NCBI GenBank assembly: GCA_043718225.1
Contig: JAYSWD010000001.1
Span: 1-64,000, forward strand
Reading direction: 5' to 3'
Length of the DNA stretch: 64,000 bases
Source of the DNA: Multiplicimicrobium sp043718225
GTDB taxonomy: Bacteria > Omnitrophota > Omnitrophia > Omnitrophales > Aquincolibacteriaceae
Part shown: piece by piece, positions 57,159 through 64,000 of the stretch
Layout of the letters: each line of letters opens with the position of its first letter
Position numbering within the stretch: the first letter of the stretch is position 1
Position numbers and translations under genes: made by a program
Notes under the pieces: generated by a model
Database searches by the model: none
The model's input: the letters and a program-made list of their open reading frames with translations, nothing else
Told to the model about the DNA's origin: nothing

Positions 57159-57184
57159 GCTCTGCGCTTTTGGCGTAACCGCGC
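57159..57184 (+). repeat. PE1 palindromic element, copy 15
   Basis: GCTCTGCGC-TTTTG-GCGTAACCGCGC; the stem is GCGC/GCGT with one G-T pair. Immediately after the murA-stop hairpin. Confidence 0.7.
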
Positions 57185-57241
57185 AAAACTAGCAAATTGT
57201 AGATTAGTAGTTAGTAAGTAGTAATAAAGGGAGAAAAGAAA

Positions 57242-57499
57242 ATGGCAGTAAGAATTCGTATGAAGCGTTTTGGCGCGAAGAACCGTCCGCAATGGCGCAT
57301 TGTTGTCGCGGACGCAAAGTCACCGCGTGACGGCCGTTTCATCGAGGAAATCGGTTTTTATGACGCTCTTCCGAAAGAGGAAAAGTTTGTCTTGAAACAG
57401 GATCGTCTCGATCATTGGACCAAGGCCGGTGCTCAAGTTAGCATTTCGGTGAAAAGTCTGATTAAGAAGCAGCAGCGCAAGACCAAAGCGAAGGCGTAA
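57242..57499 (+). CDS. rpsP: 30S ribosomal protein S16
   Basis: Small-subunit protein of 85 residues. AVRIRMKRFGAKNRPQWRIVVADAKSPRDGRFIEEIGFYDAL is the full S16 pattern. The ribosome site GGGAGAAAAGAA precedes the ATG. In most bacteria rpsP is followed by a KH-domain gene and/or rimM before trmD; here trmD follows directly after a PE1 element. Confidence 0.96.
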   Translation: MAVRIRMKRFGAKNRPQWRIVVADAKSPRDGRFIEEIGFYDALPKEEKFVLKQDRLDHWTKAGAQVSISVKSLIKKQQRKTKAKA

Positions 57500-57511
57500 C
57501 AGTTTTCTTTC

Positions 57512-57533
57512 GCTCTGGGCTTTGCCCAACCGC
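57512..57533 (+). repeat. PE1 palindromic element, copy 16
   Basis: GCTCTGGGC-TTT-GCCCAACCGC, identical in core to copy 7 thirty kilobases away. In the rpsP-trmD gap. Confidence 0.85.
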
Positions 57534-57566
57534 GACGCGGTTGTGGTGTATCCGCAGAGCAGCAAT

Positions 57567-58328
57567 ATGTTAGAAATTGATATCGTCACGTTGTTTCCGG
57601 ATTTTTTCGAATCTCCGTTGAAACAGTCGCTTTTGAAGCGCGCGCAGGCCGACGGATTGATTAAAATCCGCGTGCATAATCTGCGCGATTGGGCGCGCGA
57701 TAAGCATCACAAAACGGATGATTCGCCTTTTGGCGGCGGCCCCGGAATGGTGTTTAAGATCGAGCCAATGCATGAGTGCTTGAAAGAAATCGGTGCGGGA
57801 GCATGGAAAATTTTGCTCGATGCGCATGGCGAATTGCTGAAGCCAAAGTTGGCTGAAAGCCTCGCGCAGAAAAAGAAAATTGTTTTGATCGCGGGCCATT
57901 ACGAAGGTATGGACTACCGCATTAAAGAACACCTGGTCGACCAAATGGTTTCGGTCGGTGACTTTATTACGATGGGCGGCGAAGCCCCGGCCTTGTGTTT
58001 GATTGAAGCGCTGACAAGGTTTGTTCCGGACGTGCTCGGAAACGAAGAATCGACGGCAGAAGAGAGTTTTAGCGGCGGGATGCTTGAATATCCGCAGTAT
58101 ACGCGGCCGCGCGAATATAACGGTTGGGAAGTTCCCGAAGTTTTGTTTTCGGGAAATCATGCGAAGATAAAAAAGTGGCGTAATGAGACGGCGGAGAAAT
58201 TGACGCGGAAGCACAGACCAGACTTACTACATTCTGCTTCTGCGCTGCCGGCGCAACCAGCGGATGAAGAGGGCAACAAAACCGTGAAGGTTAAGCTGAA
58301 AAGAGAAAGAGCTTCGAAAAAGAAATAA
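57567..58328 (+). CDS. trmD: tRNA (guanine-37-N1)-methyltransferase
   Basis: SPOUT-class enzyme that prevents frameshifting by m1G37. It has 253 residues from MLEIDIVTLFPDFFESPL. The knot motifs DDSPFGGGPGMVFK, IAGHYEGMDYRIKEHLVDQMVSVGDFITMGGE and the C-terminal GNHAKIKKWRNETAEKLTRKHRPDLL are canonical. The normal protein ends near RPDLL; here about 30 residues follow, first encoded by a PE1 element (HSASALPAQPAD) and then lysine-rich (KTVKVKLKRERASKKK). The frame upstream of 57567 is not conserved. Confidence 0.96.
   Translation: MLEIDIVTLFPDFFESPLKQSLLKRAQADGLIKIRVHNLRDWARDKHHKTDDSPFGGGPGMVFKIEPMHECLKEIGAGAWKILLDAHGELLKPKLAESLAQKKKIVLIAGHYEGMDYRIKEHLVDQMVSVGDFITMGGEAPALCLIEALTRFVPDVLGNEESTAEESFSGGMLEYPQYTRPREYNGWEVPEVLFSGNHAKIKKWRNETAEKLTRKHRPDLLHSASALPAQPADEEGNKTVKVKLKRERASKKK
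58235..58261 (+). repeat. PE1 element inside trmD (copy 17)
   Basis: GCTTCTGCGC-TGCC-GGCGCAACCAGCGG, with a GCGC(C) stem. Translated as A-S-A-L-P-A-Q-P-A with TCT-GCG codons. It lies beyond the last conserved TrmD residues. Confidence 0.75.
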
Positions 58329-58340
58329 TAGTATTGTTTG

Positions 58341-58367
58341 GCCTTTGAGACGCTGTCTCAACCGGCA
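58341..58367 (+). repeat. PE1 palindromic element, copy 18
   Basis: GGCCTTTGAGAC-GCT-GTCTCAACCGGC, with a GAGAC/GTCTC stem unlike other copies; the CTCTG start has changed to CTTTG. In the trmD-rplS gap. Confidence 0.65.
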
Positions 58368-58405
58368 TGCAGAGCAAAAATTTAAAGAAATAATAATAGG
58401 AAAAT

Positions 58406-58428
58406 GCGGTTGGGCGAAAGCCCAGAGC
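58406..58428 (-). repeat. PE1 palindromic element, copy 19
   Basis: Minus strand: GCTCTGGGC-TTTC-GCCCAACCGC, perfect. It faces copy 18 and ends 5 bp before the AAGGAG of rplS. Confidence 0.85.
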
Positions 58429-58445
58429 AAAAAGGAGACAGGAAA

Positions 58446-58760
58446 ATGAATGTAATTCAAAAAATCGACGCAAAAACAAAAGCAAGCCGTCAAATCCCCG
58501 AGTTTCGCGTGGGCGACACTTTAAAAGTTCACTTGAAAGTGAAAGAGGGCAGCAAGACTCGCACGCAGATTTTCGAAGGCGTTTGTCTTCGCCGCCGCGG
58601 ATCCGGTGCCGGAGCCAGCTTCGGTGTCATCAAGGATTCCCACGGCGACAAAGTGGAAAAGACTTTCCCGCTTTATACGCCCTCGATTGAAAAAATCGAA
58701 GTGACACGCACGGGTTCAGCCCGCCGCGCCAAGCTTTATTATTTGCGCGACCTGAAATAA
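58446..58760 (+). CDS. rplS: 50S ribosomal protein L19
   Basis: Large-subunit protein at the subunit interface, 104 residues from MNVIQKIDAKTKASRQIPEF. FRVGDTLKVHLKVKEGSKTRTQIFEGVCLRRRGSG and SFGVIKDSHGDKVEKTFPLYTPSIEKIEV are the standard L19 motifs. AAGGAG precedes the ATG. The in-frame extension upstream crosses a PE1 copy and is not conserved. Order rpsP-trmD-rplS-rnhB-yraN follows the common bacterial cluster without rimM. Confidence 0.96.
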   Translation: MNVIQKIDAKTKASRQIPEFRVGDTLKVHLKVKEGSKTRTQIFEGVCLRRRGSGAGASFGVIKDSHGDKVEKTFPLYTPSIEKIEVTRTGSARRAKLYYLRDLK

Positions 58761-58781
58761 GAGCCAAGAGACTTCCTTTTT

Positions 58782-58804
58782 GCTCTGGGCTTTTGCCCAA
58801 CCGC
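58782..58804 (+). repeat. PE1 palindromic element, copy 20
   Basis: GCTCTGGGC-TTTT-GCCCAACCGC, perfect stem; in the 95-bp rplS-rnhB gap. Confidence 0.85.
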
Positions 58805-58855
58805 ATGAGCTGAGCATGAGCAACTGCGGATCATTGGAAATGCTCGGATTAAGTT

Positions 58856-59599
58856 ATGGCCACAGTAGGGTCTTCCGAAACTCAAATTGAGTTATTTGAT
58901 TTTGACAGGAAGGCCATTCTTTCCGGTGGTCAGGCCGAAGGCGATACTGTCGGTCGCTGGGCCGGAGTCGATGAGGCCGGCCGAGGACCGCTCGCGGGTC
59001 CTGTGGTTGCCGCCGCGGTCATTCTGATCTTTCCCGAAGGCCTTGAAGGCTTAAATGACTCCAAGAAGCTCACCGCTAAAAAACGAAAAATGCTTTACAG
59101 CGAAATTATTTCGCGCCAGTTGGTGGGAATCGGCTTCGCCGACGAAAAAGAAATCGACACGATTAATATTCTGCGAGCGTCATTACTTGCCATGAAGCGC
59201 GCCGTGCTTGATCTTTGCATTTCTCCGACCGGCCTTTTAATTGACGGAACTTATTCCACGGATTTACCTCTTCCGCAAAAAACAGTGATCGAAGGCGACG
59301 CCAAATCCGCGAGTATCGCCGCCGCCTCGGTCGTTGCGAAAGTCGTGCGGGACGCGTGGATGGAAAAATGTGATATCGAATATCCGCTTTATGGTTTCGG
59401 GAAACACAAGGGCTATGGAACTAAGATTCATATGGATGCGCTAACGGAACATGGGCCATGCGCGATTCACCGCCGTAGCTTTGAGCCGGTGCGACGGCTA
59501 CATTTAAGCTCTGAGCCAAGGCTCAACCGCACGGAAAATCCCAGCTCTGGAATTTTGCCCCTGTCTGCCGGCAGGCAGGCAACCACGCACATGCCATGA
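58856..59599 (+). CDS. rnhB: ribonuclease HII
   Basis: Removes ribonucleotides from DNA and RNA of RNA-DNA hybrids. It has 247 residues. The catalytic start AGVDEAGRGPLAGPVVAAAV is at about residue 37, LNDSKKLTAKKR follows, and KGYGTKIHMDAL with HRRSFEPVR closes the domain. After that, about 30 residues are not RNase HII-like: the first eight (SSEPRLNR) come from a PE1 element and the next include a CTGCCGGCAGGCAGG palindrome. The N-terminal 35 residues are also longer than usual. It overlaps yraN by 4 bp. Confidence 0.95.
   Translation: MATVGSSETQIELFDFDRKAILSGGQAEGDTVGRWAGVDEAGRGPLAGPVVAAAVILIFPEGLEGLNDSKKLTAKKRKMLYSEIISRQLVGIGFADEKEIDTINILRASLLAMKRAVLDLCISPTGLLIDGTYSTDLPLPQKTVIEGDAKSASIAAASVVAKVVRDAWMEKCDIEYPLYGFGKHKGYGTKIHMDALTEHGPCAIHRRSFEPVRRLHLSSEPRLNRTENPSSGILPLSAGRQATTHMP
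59508..59530 (+). repeat. PE1 element inside rnhB (copy 21)
   Basis: GCTCTGAGCC-AA-GGCTCAACCGC, perfect GAGCC/GGCTC stem. Translated S-S-E-P-R-L-N-R with TCT-GAG codons, just after the conserved C-terminus of RNase HII. Confidence 0.85.
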
Positions 59600-59982
59600 A
59601 AATCAAACCGGTAGAGGCGGACTTTCATTTGTCGCTTGGAGACCGCGGTGAAATTATTGCCGCGGCATATCTGGTTGAAAGAGGATATAAGATCCTGGAA
59701 AAAAAGGCGCGGACTCCTTACGGCGAACTGGACCTTATTGTGCGCACAAAGGACGCCGTGGTCTTTGTTGAGGTCAAAACAAGAAGCTCCCGGCAATTTG
59801 GCTTGCCCGAAGAAGCGGTTGAGGCTCAAAAGCAAAAGCAAATGATCCGGCTCGCGAATGGATACCTTCAAAAGAACGGCCTTTCCAAAATGAAGGCGCG
59901 CTTTGATGTGATGTCTATACTTTATAATGGTGTCAATGAACCGCAAATCCGACACATTCAAAACGCTTTTGACGCGCAATAA
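59596..59982 (+). CDS. YraN family (UPF0102) endonuclease-like protein
   Basis: A 128-residue protein with the UPF0102 fold related to Holliday-junction resolvases. GDRGEIIAAAYLVERGYKILEKKARTPYGELDLIVRTKDAVVFVEVKTRSS shows the restriction-like ExD...ExK active site (GELDLI, VEVKTR). Cellular role poorly known. It starts within the rnhB stop (ATGA). The neighbour order rplS-rnhB-yraN is widespread. Confidence 0.93.
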   Translation: MKIKPVEADFHLSLGDRGEIIAAAYLVERGYKILEKKARTPYGELDLIVRTKDAVVFVEVKTRSSRQFGLPEEAVEAQKQKQMIRLANGYLQKNGLSKMKARFDVMSILYNGVNEPQIRHIQNAFDAQ

Positions 59983-60040
59983 CCTCTCAAGCGCTTAAAG
60001 GAGATGCCGATAGAAATATGCGCTGAATATGAGCAATTGC

Positions 60041-60069
60041 TTGAATGCGGCCTTTATTGTTCTTATAAT
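60041..60069 (+). promoter_or_regulatory. promoter of the outer-membrane barrel gene
   Basis: TTGAAT (60041-60046), a 17-bp spacer and TATAAT (60064-60069). The start should be near 60076, only about 10 bases before the ATG at 60086, just enough to include AAGGA. This sets the start and excludes the upstream ATG at 60029. Confidence 0.7.
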
Positions 60070-60085
60070 CTGCGCCCAAGGAATT

Positions 60086-61411
60086 ATGTTTAATAAAATA
60101 AAACGTCAAAACACAGTTTGGGGAGCCGCCCTATTGGCCGTGCTTATTTTGCAGGCGGCACCGGCTTTTTCAGCCGCTCCCGACAAATATGCCCCGGTTT
60201 ATGAAAAGCCGCTGAAGTCCTCGGCTTTGAAAGACCCGCTTTCTTATATTCTCGCGTTTCCTTTCGAACTCATCCGCTGGCCGATGAGCAAAAACCTTCT
60301 TTTCGTTGAGCAGCAGCATCTCGACCAAAAATTTAAATGGCTTTATACCTATCTCAAGAATCACGGTATTACGCCTTCTTTCGGTTATTCCGGAGGAACG
60401 GGATTTGAAACGGGATTGAAACTCGACCTTCCGCGGCTCACCGACTTAAAAACAAAATATCCTGATTTTATTTGGGATACGTGGATTAATTACGGTCACG
60501 ATGTTTATTTTCAAACCGGAACCGAAGTAGGCCTGGAGAAAATCGCCGGAACCGATTTTTTTGCTTCGGGCCTGGTTCAATATGAAAAACGTTTTCAGGA
60601 AGATTTTTACGGTATCGGTCCCGACACCAGCAAAGGTGAGGGAGTTTCCTACGAAATTGAAACGACAACTGTAGCCGGAAAAGCCGGATATGAATTTTCG
60701 CCGAGTCTCAAGGCCATGACGCATATTAAGTACAGAAACATTAATGTCGGCGAAAGCGACGATGAAGGCAAAGGGCAGCTTGCCCAGTATGCCCCGGCTC
60801 GCCTGAATGGGTTTTCGGGCGACAGAATTTTGACCCTGGCGGGCGAGATCAAGCACGACACACGCGATTTTATTGACGCTCCGACCAAGGGCGGTTACCG
60901 GCAACTGTTTTTCGGCTATAACGAAGGGTTCGGAGATTCGCAGGCGCGCTATTTGACTTATCGCGCGGATATCGCGCAGTATCTAAAAGTGGGATCTGAT
61001 CGCCGCATTCTCGCTTTGCGCGGATTAATGCAAATGCAGGATGAGTTTAACGGCGGTTATGTTCCTTTTTACGATTTATCTAAATTGGGCGGCTATGGAA
61101 CGATGCCCCAGGTCAGCGAAACGTTGCGCAGTTACGGTGCCAACCGTTTTACCGGAAACAACCTTTTGCTTTTCAATATCGAATACCGTTTTGCGATTTG
61201 GGAGTATAAGGAATTACAGCTCGACGCCGTTCCGTTCTTGGATATCGGGCAGGTTTTCGGCGAGTGGAGCCGCTTCCAAATGAAGGATTTTAATGAGTCG
61301 TATGGTTTGGAATTCCGTGTCTATGTTGCGAGAACAGGCCTTTTAAATATTTCTGTCGCTCACGGCGACGAAGGCACGAACTTTTTTGTCCGCACCAAGA
61401 GAGCTTTTTAA
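60086..61411 (+). CDS. outer-membrane beta-barrel protein (surface antigen/BamA-like C-terminal domain)
   Basis: A 441-residue exported protein. The signal peptide is MFNKIKRQNTVWGAALLAVL...AFSA. The rest alternates polar and aromatic strands (GYSGGTGFETGLKLDL, GYEFSPSLKAMTHIKYR) and ends in Phe, as outer-membrane barrels do. LTLAGEIKHDTRDFIDAPTKGGY, GGYGTMPQVSETLRSYGANRF and VPFLDIGQVF resemble the Omp85/surface-antigen barrel, including the conserved RGY-like region, but no POTRA domains are present. It is coupled to the next gene (1-bp gap), a secreted kinase-like protein. Confidence 0.82.
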   Translation: MFNKIKRQNTVWGAALLAVLILQAAPAFSAAPDKYAPVYEKPLKSSALKDPLSYILAFPFELIRWPMSKNLLFVEQQHLDQKFKWLYTYLKNHGITPSFGYSGGTGFETGLKLDLPRLTDLKTKYPDFIWDTWINYGHDVYFQTGTEVGLEKIAGTDFFASGLVQYEKRFQEDFYGIGPDTSKGEGVSYEIETTTVAGKAGYEFSPSLKAMTHIKYRNINVGESDDEGKGQLAQYAPARLNGFSGDRILTLAGEIKHDTRDFIDAPTKGGYRQLFFGYNEGFGDSQARYLTYRADIAQYLKVGSDRRILALRGLMQMQDEFNGGYVPFYDLSKLGGYGTMPQVSETLRSYGANRFTGNNLLLFNIEYRFAIWEYKELQLDAVPFLDIGQVFGEWSRFQMKDFNESYGLEFRVYVARTGLLNISVAHGDEGTNFFVRTKRAF

Positions 61412-61412
61412 A

Positions 61413-62984
61413 ATGACAAGCATATTCAAAAAAATATTCGCGGCGATTCTGTTGGTTGCAGTCGCGCTGCCGTGCAATGCGCCGGCGGCAGAAACAGCCG
61501 ATTACCGTAAACAGGAAACGCTGCCTTACAGAGATATTTACGAGCAAAATGTTCACAGTGAAATCGTCAATCAGCTCGACTTAAGCCGGCAGACGAGAAG
61601 GCTTTTTAACAAGCCTCTGCGCGCGGCCAATATTAATGCTTTTGATGAAGTTCCGGACTCCTCTTTTTTTACGAATCGCCACGCGCGCGCCGCTCTTTCC
61701 AAAGAGCAGCTCGCTAAAGGATTTGTTGAAAACAGCGGGCCTGATCTTGCGGGTGATTTAGCCGTGATAGGCGGAGAGATCGAAGGCGTGCACCCAAGCT
61801 ATTTTGTGAAGGATTCGCGCGGCGACCAGTATATTTTAAAATTTGATTCAGCCGAAAATCCGGAACTTTCTACCGCCGCGGAAATTATCGGCAGCCGCTT
61901 TTATCACGCGCTTGGTTATAACGTGCCGCAGTATACAATCGAGTTAATCTCGGCGGAAAAAGTAAAAGCGGCTGAAGGGTCTATGCTCCGCGATGACACG
62001 GGCTTCCGTAAACCGCTGACTCAGGAACGGCTCGATGAATATTTTCTTTTTTCGCCGCAAACCGCCGACGGATCCTACCGCGTTGCTGCAAGCAAAATTC
62101 TTACGGGAGAAAATAAAGGCTATTTCAGCCTTATCGGCCGCCGCAAAAACGACCCTGATGACATTATTAATCACCGTGACCGCAGGGAAATCCGCGCTTT
62201 AGCCGTATTTGCCGCGTGGCTTAATAACAGCGGCGTCAGTGAAACCAATACGCTGGATGTTGTTGCGAATGAAAACGGGAAAATATTTTTAAAGCATTAT
62301 TTGATTAATTTTAACGGCGTTCTCGGAAGCGCGGGACACGGGGCTAAGCCGCCGATGTACGGGCATGAATACATCGCCGATTTTAGCGACATAGCCAAGG
62401 CCTTTTTTACATTGGGCTTTTGGGAAAAGCCCTGGCAAAAACGCTGGCGCGAAGCCGGCGAAAAACCGAATGACTCGACGGCGGTTGGATATTTGGACAA
62501 TCGCGAATTTAAGCCGGGTAAATATAAAAACCAATTACCTTACGAATCTTTTAAGCGCGTGACCCGCGCGGATGGATTTTGGGCGGCAAAGCAAATCGCC
62601 GCTTTCAGCGATGAAGATATTCGCACCATGGTCTCAGCCGGAAAATTAACTTCTTCCGAAGACGCCGAATTCATTTCAAAAAATCTTATAGAACGGCGCG
62701 ATTTGATAACTCAATATTGGTTTTCGATGGCGGCGCCTTTGGATGACTTTAGCGTTGAATCCGGCAAACTCGTGTTTAAGGATTTAGCCAAGCCCGCAGC
62801 CTCTGTGTATTACGTCACAGCGTTAAATGAAAAAAATAAAGCTGTGAAGTCCTGGACGGTAAATGAACCGCGTATCAACGTAGACTCCAATCAGACTTTA
62901 GAAGTCCGCACCTCCGAAAATGGCCCGTTTGTCCGCGTCGCTGTGAATGCGGACAATGTTCTCTCCGTTCGACACGAAGACTAA
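61413..62984 (+). CDS. secreted protein of unknown function with kinase-like features
   Basis: A 523-residue protein with a signal peptide (MTSIFKKIFAAILLVAVALP...APAA). The middle third reads like an atypical (HipA/PI3K-type) kinase fold: SRGDQYILKFDS with a candidate ATP-site lysine, ELSTAAEIIGSRFYHALGYNVP, then HRDRREIRALAVFAAWLNNSGVSETNTLDV and KIFLKHYLINFNGVLGSAG. In related proteins I recall HYLIDFGSTLGS at the last site; here the metal-binding Asp is Asn (NFNGVLGS), so it may be a pseudokinase. It lies one base after an outer-membrane barrel gene. The fold call is a pattern judgement, not a search result. Confidence 0.65.
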   Translation: MTSIFKKIFAAILLVAVALPCNAPAAETADYRKQETLPYRDIYEQNVHSEIVNQLDLSRQTRRLFNKPLRAANINAFDEVPDSSFFTNRHARAALSKEQLAKGFVENSGPDLAGDLAVIGGEIEGVHPSYFVKDSRGDQYILKFDSAENPELSTAAEIIGSRFYHALGYNVPQYTIELISAEKVKAAEGSMLRDDTGFRKPLTQERLDEYFLFSPQTADGSYRVAASKILTGENKGYFSLIGRRKNDPDDIINHRDRREIRALAVFAAWLNNSGVSETNTLDVVANENGKIFLKHYLINFNGVLGSAGHGAKPPMYGHEYIADFSDIAKAFFTLGFWEKPWQKRWREAGEKPNDSTAVGYLDNREFKPGKYKNQLPYESFKRVTRADGFWAAKQIAAFSDEDIRTMVSAGKLTSSEDAEFISKNLIERRDLITQYWFSMAAPLDDFSVESGKLVFKDLAKPAASVYYVTALNEKNKAVKSWTVNEPRINVDSNQTLEVRTSENGPFVRVAVNADNVLSVRHED

Positions 62985-62994
62985 GATCTCTCTA

Positions 62995-63016
62995 CTCTGA
63001 GCCTCAGCTCAACCGC
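62995..63016 (+). repeat. PE1 palindromic element, copy 22
   Basis: CTCTGAGC-CTCA-GCTCAACCGC, with a GAGC/GCTC stem. It is 10 bp beyond the stop of the kinase-like gene. Confidence 0.8.
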
Positions 63017-63044
63017 AAAGTCTCATTCTAATATATAATTTGGC

Positions 63045-64000
63045 ATGACGAACTTTTCTGAAACAGTTAATTTAGCGGTAAAAAATTTACGTGATATTCT
63101 CACGTTGTCTTTTGATCACTCGGAAAATAAAGACGCGATTGTTGTCTTTGATAAAAACTGCGATTTGGCGAATTTGCTCACCGAAGCTTACCGGCGTGTT
63201 TTGCCTCGGGCGCGGTTTATTGATTTTGAGACCATCAAACCCGAAGAAGCGTTGGCGCTTTTCGAAGTCCTCAAGCCGGGCGGCCTGGCAGTTTTAATTC
63301 AATCCACCAGCTTCCGTCTAAGTGCTTTTCGAATACGTATTGAGCTTTTCAATCTCTCGATTAAAGTGATTGAGCATCCGCATTTGAATACCATGGAAGG
63401 CGACCAGATGCGCGTGTATGTCGATGCGCTGGCTTATGACGCGCCTTATTTCCGGAATACCGGCAATGCGCTGCGCACTCTGATTAACGGAGCTTCTTCG
63501 GGAGTTGTCGACAGCGGCGGCGATAAACTGGTTTTTGCCGCGGGTTTCGAGCCCGCAAAAATGAATGTCGGAGATTATTCAAGCATGAAAAACATCGGCG
63601 GCCAATTTCCCATTGGCGAAGTTTTTACCGAATCAAAAAAACTGGAAGACGTCAACGGCCGCGTGCGCATTTTCGCTTTCGGCGATACGGGATTCGTGGT
63701 GAACAAGCCGGAAAAACCGATCACACTTGTGATCGAAAATGGGCGCGTTACGGATGCGCTTGATTCGACGCCTGAATTTAATGAAGTGCTCGCGAATATT
63801 GTCGCGGATGAAAACGACGTTTGGGTGCGGGAATTGGGCTTTGGCTTAAACCGCGCATTTTCGCGCGACCGTATTGTAAGCGACATCGGAAGCTACGAGC
63901 GCATGTGCGGCGTCCATCTTTCGCTGGGCGCGAAACATTCTGTCTATGCTAAGCCCGACTTTGCTTTTTCACGCCGCACCGCACGGCATCATGTCGATGT
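63045..64000 (+). CDS. M29-like aminopeptidase (C-terminally truncated by the window)
   Basis: An open frame from ATG 63045 to the window end, at least 318 residues. The second half resembles thermophilic (M29/leucyl) aminopeptidases: GGQFPIGEVFTESKKLEDVNG (typical GG.iPaGEVfTAP..svNG), ELGFGLNRAFSRDRIVSDIGSYERM, GVHLSLGAKHS and a terminal RHHVDV where the family has a metal-binding H-x-D. The first 100 residues are divergent (a Rossmann-like or regulatory half). It has no Shine-Dalgarno; TATAAT at 63034-63039 ends only 5 bp before the ATG, so a leaderless mRNA is possible. Confidence 0.72.
   Translation, partial: MTNFSETVNLAVKNLRDILTLSFDHSENKDAIVVFDKNCDLANLLTEAYRRVLPRARFIDFETIKPEEALALFEVLKPGGLAVLIQSTSFRLSAFRIRIELFNLSIKVIEHPHLNTMEGDQMRVYVDALAYDAPYFRNTGNALRTLINGASSGVVDSGGDKLVFAAGFEPAKMNVGDYSSMKNIGGQFPIGEVFTESKKLEDVNGRVRIFAFGDTGFVVNKPEKPITLVIENGRVTDALDSTPEFNEVLANIVADENDVWVRELGFGLNRAFSRDRIVSDIGSYERMCGVHLSLGAKHSVYAKPDFAFSRRTARHHVD

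Noticed and set aside
1..64000. tRNA, rRNA, tmRNA, SRP or RNase P RNA genes
   Set aside because: I looked for T-arm (GTTCRA) patterns with an acceptor match and for conserved RNA cores and found none that fold convincingly. A tool-based scan would be needed to exclude them fully.

Overview
This 64 kb window is a chromosomal segment that spans the replication origin of a diderm bacterium. Genes from the left edge to dnaA (1-9877) lie on the minus strand: a truncated unknown gene, serS, gyrA, gyrB, a dciA/DUF721 gene, dnaN and dnaA. Almost everything from rpmH (10167) to the right edge lies on the plus strand. The dnaA-rpmH gap carries DnaA-box-like sites and is the likely oriC. Two parS sites lie beside parAB. 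An outer-membrane barrel, MurA and TatC indicate an outer membrane, peptidoglycan and Tat export. My best guess is an uncultured candidate-phylum bacterium of the Omnitrophota type. That is an inference from gene content and style; no marker phylogeny could be run.

Layout of the right arm: (1) rpmH-rnpA-yidC, mnmG, parS/parAB (10.1-16.3 kb). (2) A sugar locus (16.6-23.9 kb) with a lipoprotein solute-binding protein, a GH94 phosphorylase-like enzyme, a secreted glycoamylase/GH144-like protein and a ROK regulator with its own candidate operator, possibly for beta-1,2-glucan. (3) tatC. (4) A sulfur-biotin supercluster (24.8-38.6 kb) in which sulfate activation and reduction genes (cysC, cysH, cysD, cysN) are interleaved with threonine synthase, a CysO-like sulfur carrier, bioB, a FabG-like and a FabF-like enzyme, bioF, bioA and bioD. 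(5) mnmA, a VTT-domain membrane protein, a phosphatase, a lipid-kinase-like protein and a minus-strand hemerythrin with a small partner gene (38.6-42.8 kb). (6) An HTH gene, then a short Rnf-like cluster: rnfC, an rnfD-like gene and two unidentified membrane genes. (7) pilT, polA, coaE, rho, rpmE, prfA, prmC, murA, rpsP, trmD, rplS, rnhB, yraN (46.7-60 kb). (8) An outer-membrane barrel paired with a secreted kinase-like protein of unknown function, then a truncated M29-like peptidase.

The most unusual feature is the density of short palindromic elements. One family (called PE1 here; core CTCTG, then a short hairpin, then CAACCGC) has about 22 copies. The hairpin arms differ from copy to copy but stay complementary. 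Six copies sit inside the coding sequences of mnmA, prmC, trmD and rnhB and one inside a relic of serS. All seven run in the sense direction and are read in the same reading frame, much like the Rickettsia palindromic elements. Other families include three 89-bp tandem units with compensated hairpins (31.3-31.55 kb), a pair of about 72-bp inverted copies flanking bioA, nested TGTCATTCCCGC-type repeats, and a duplicated leader motif upstream of two adjacent genes. No tRNA, rRNA, CRISPR array, insertion sequence or prophage gene was recognised.
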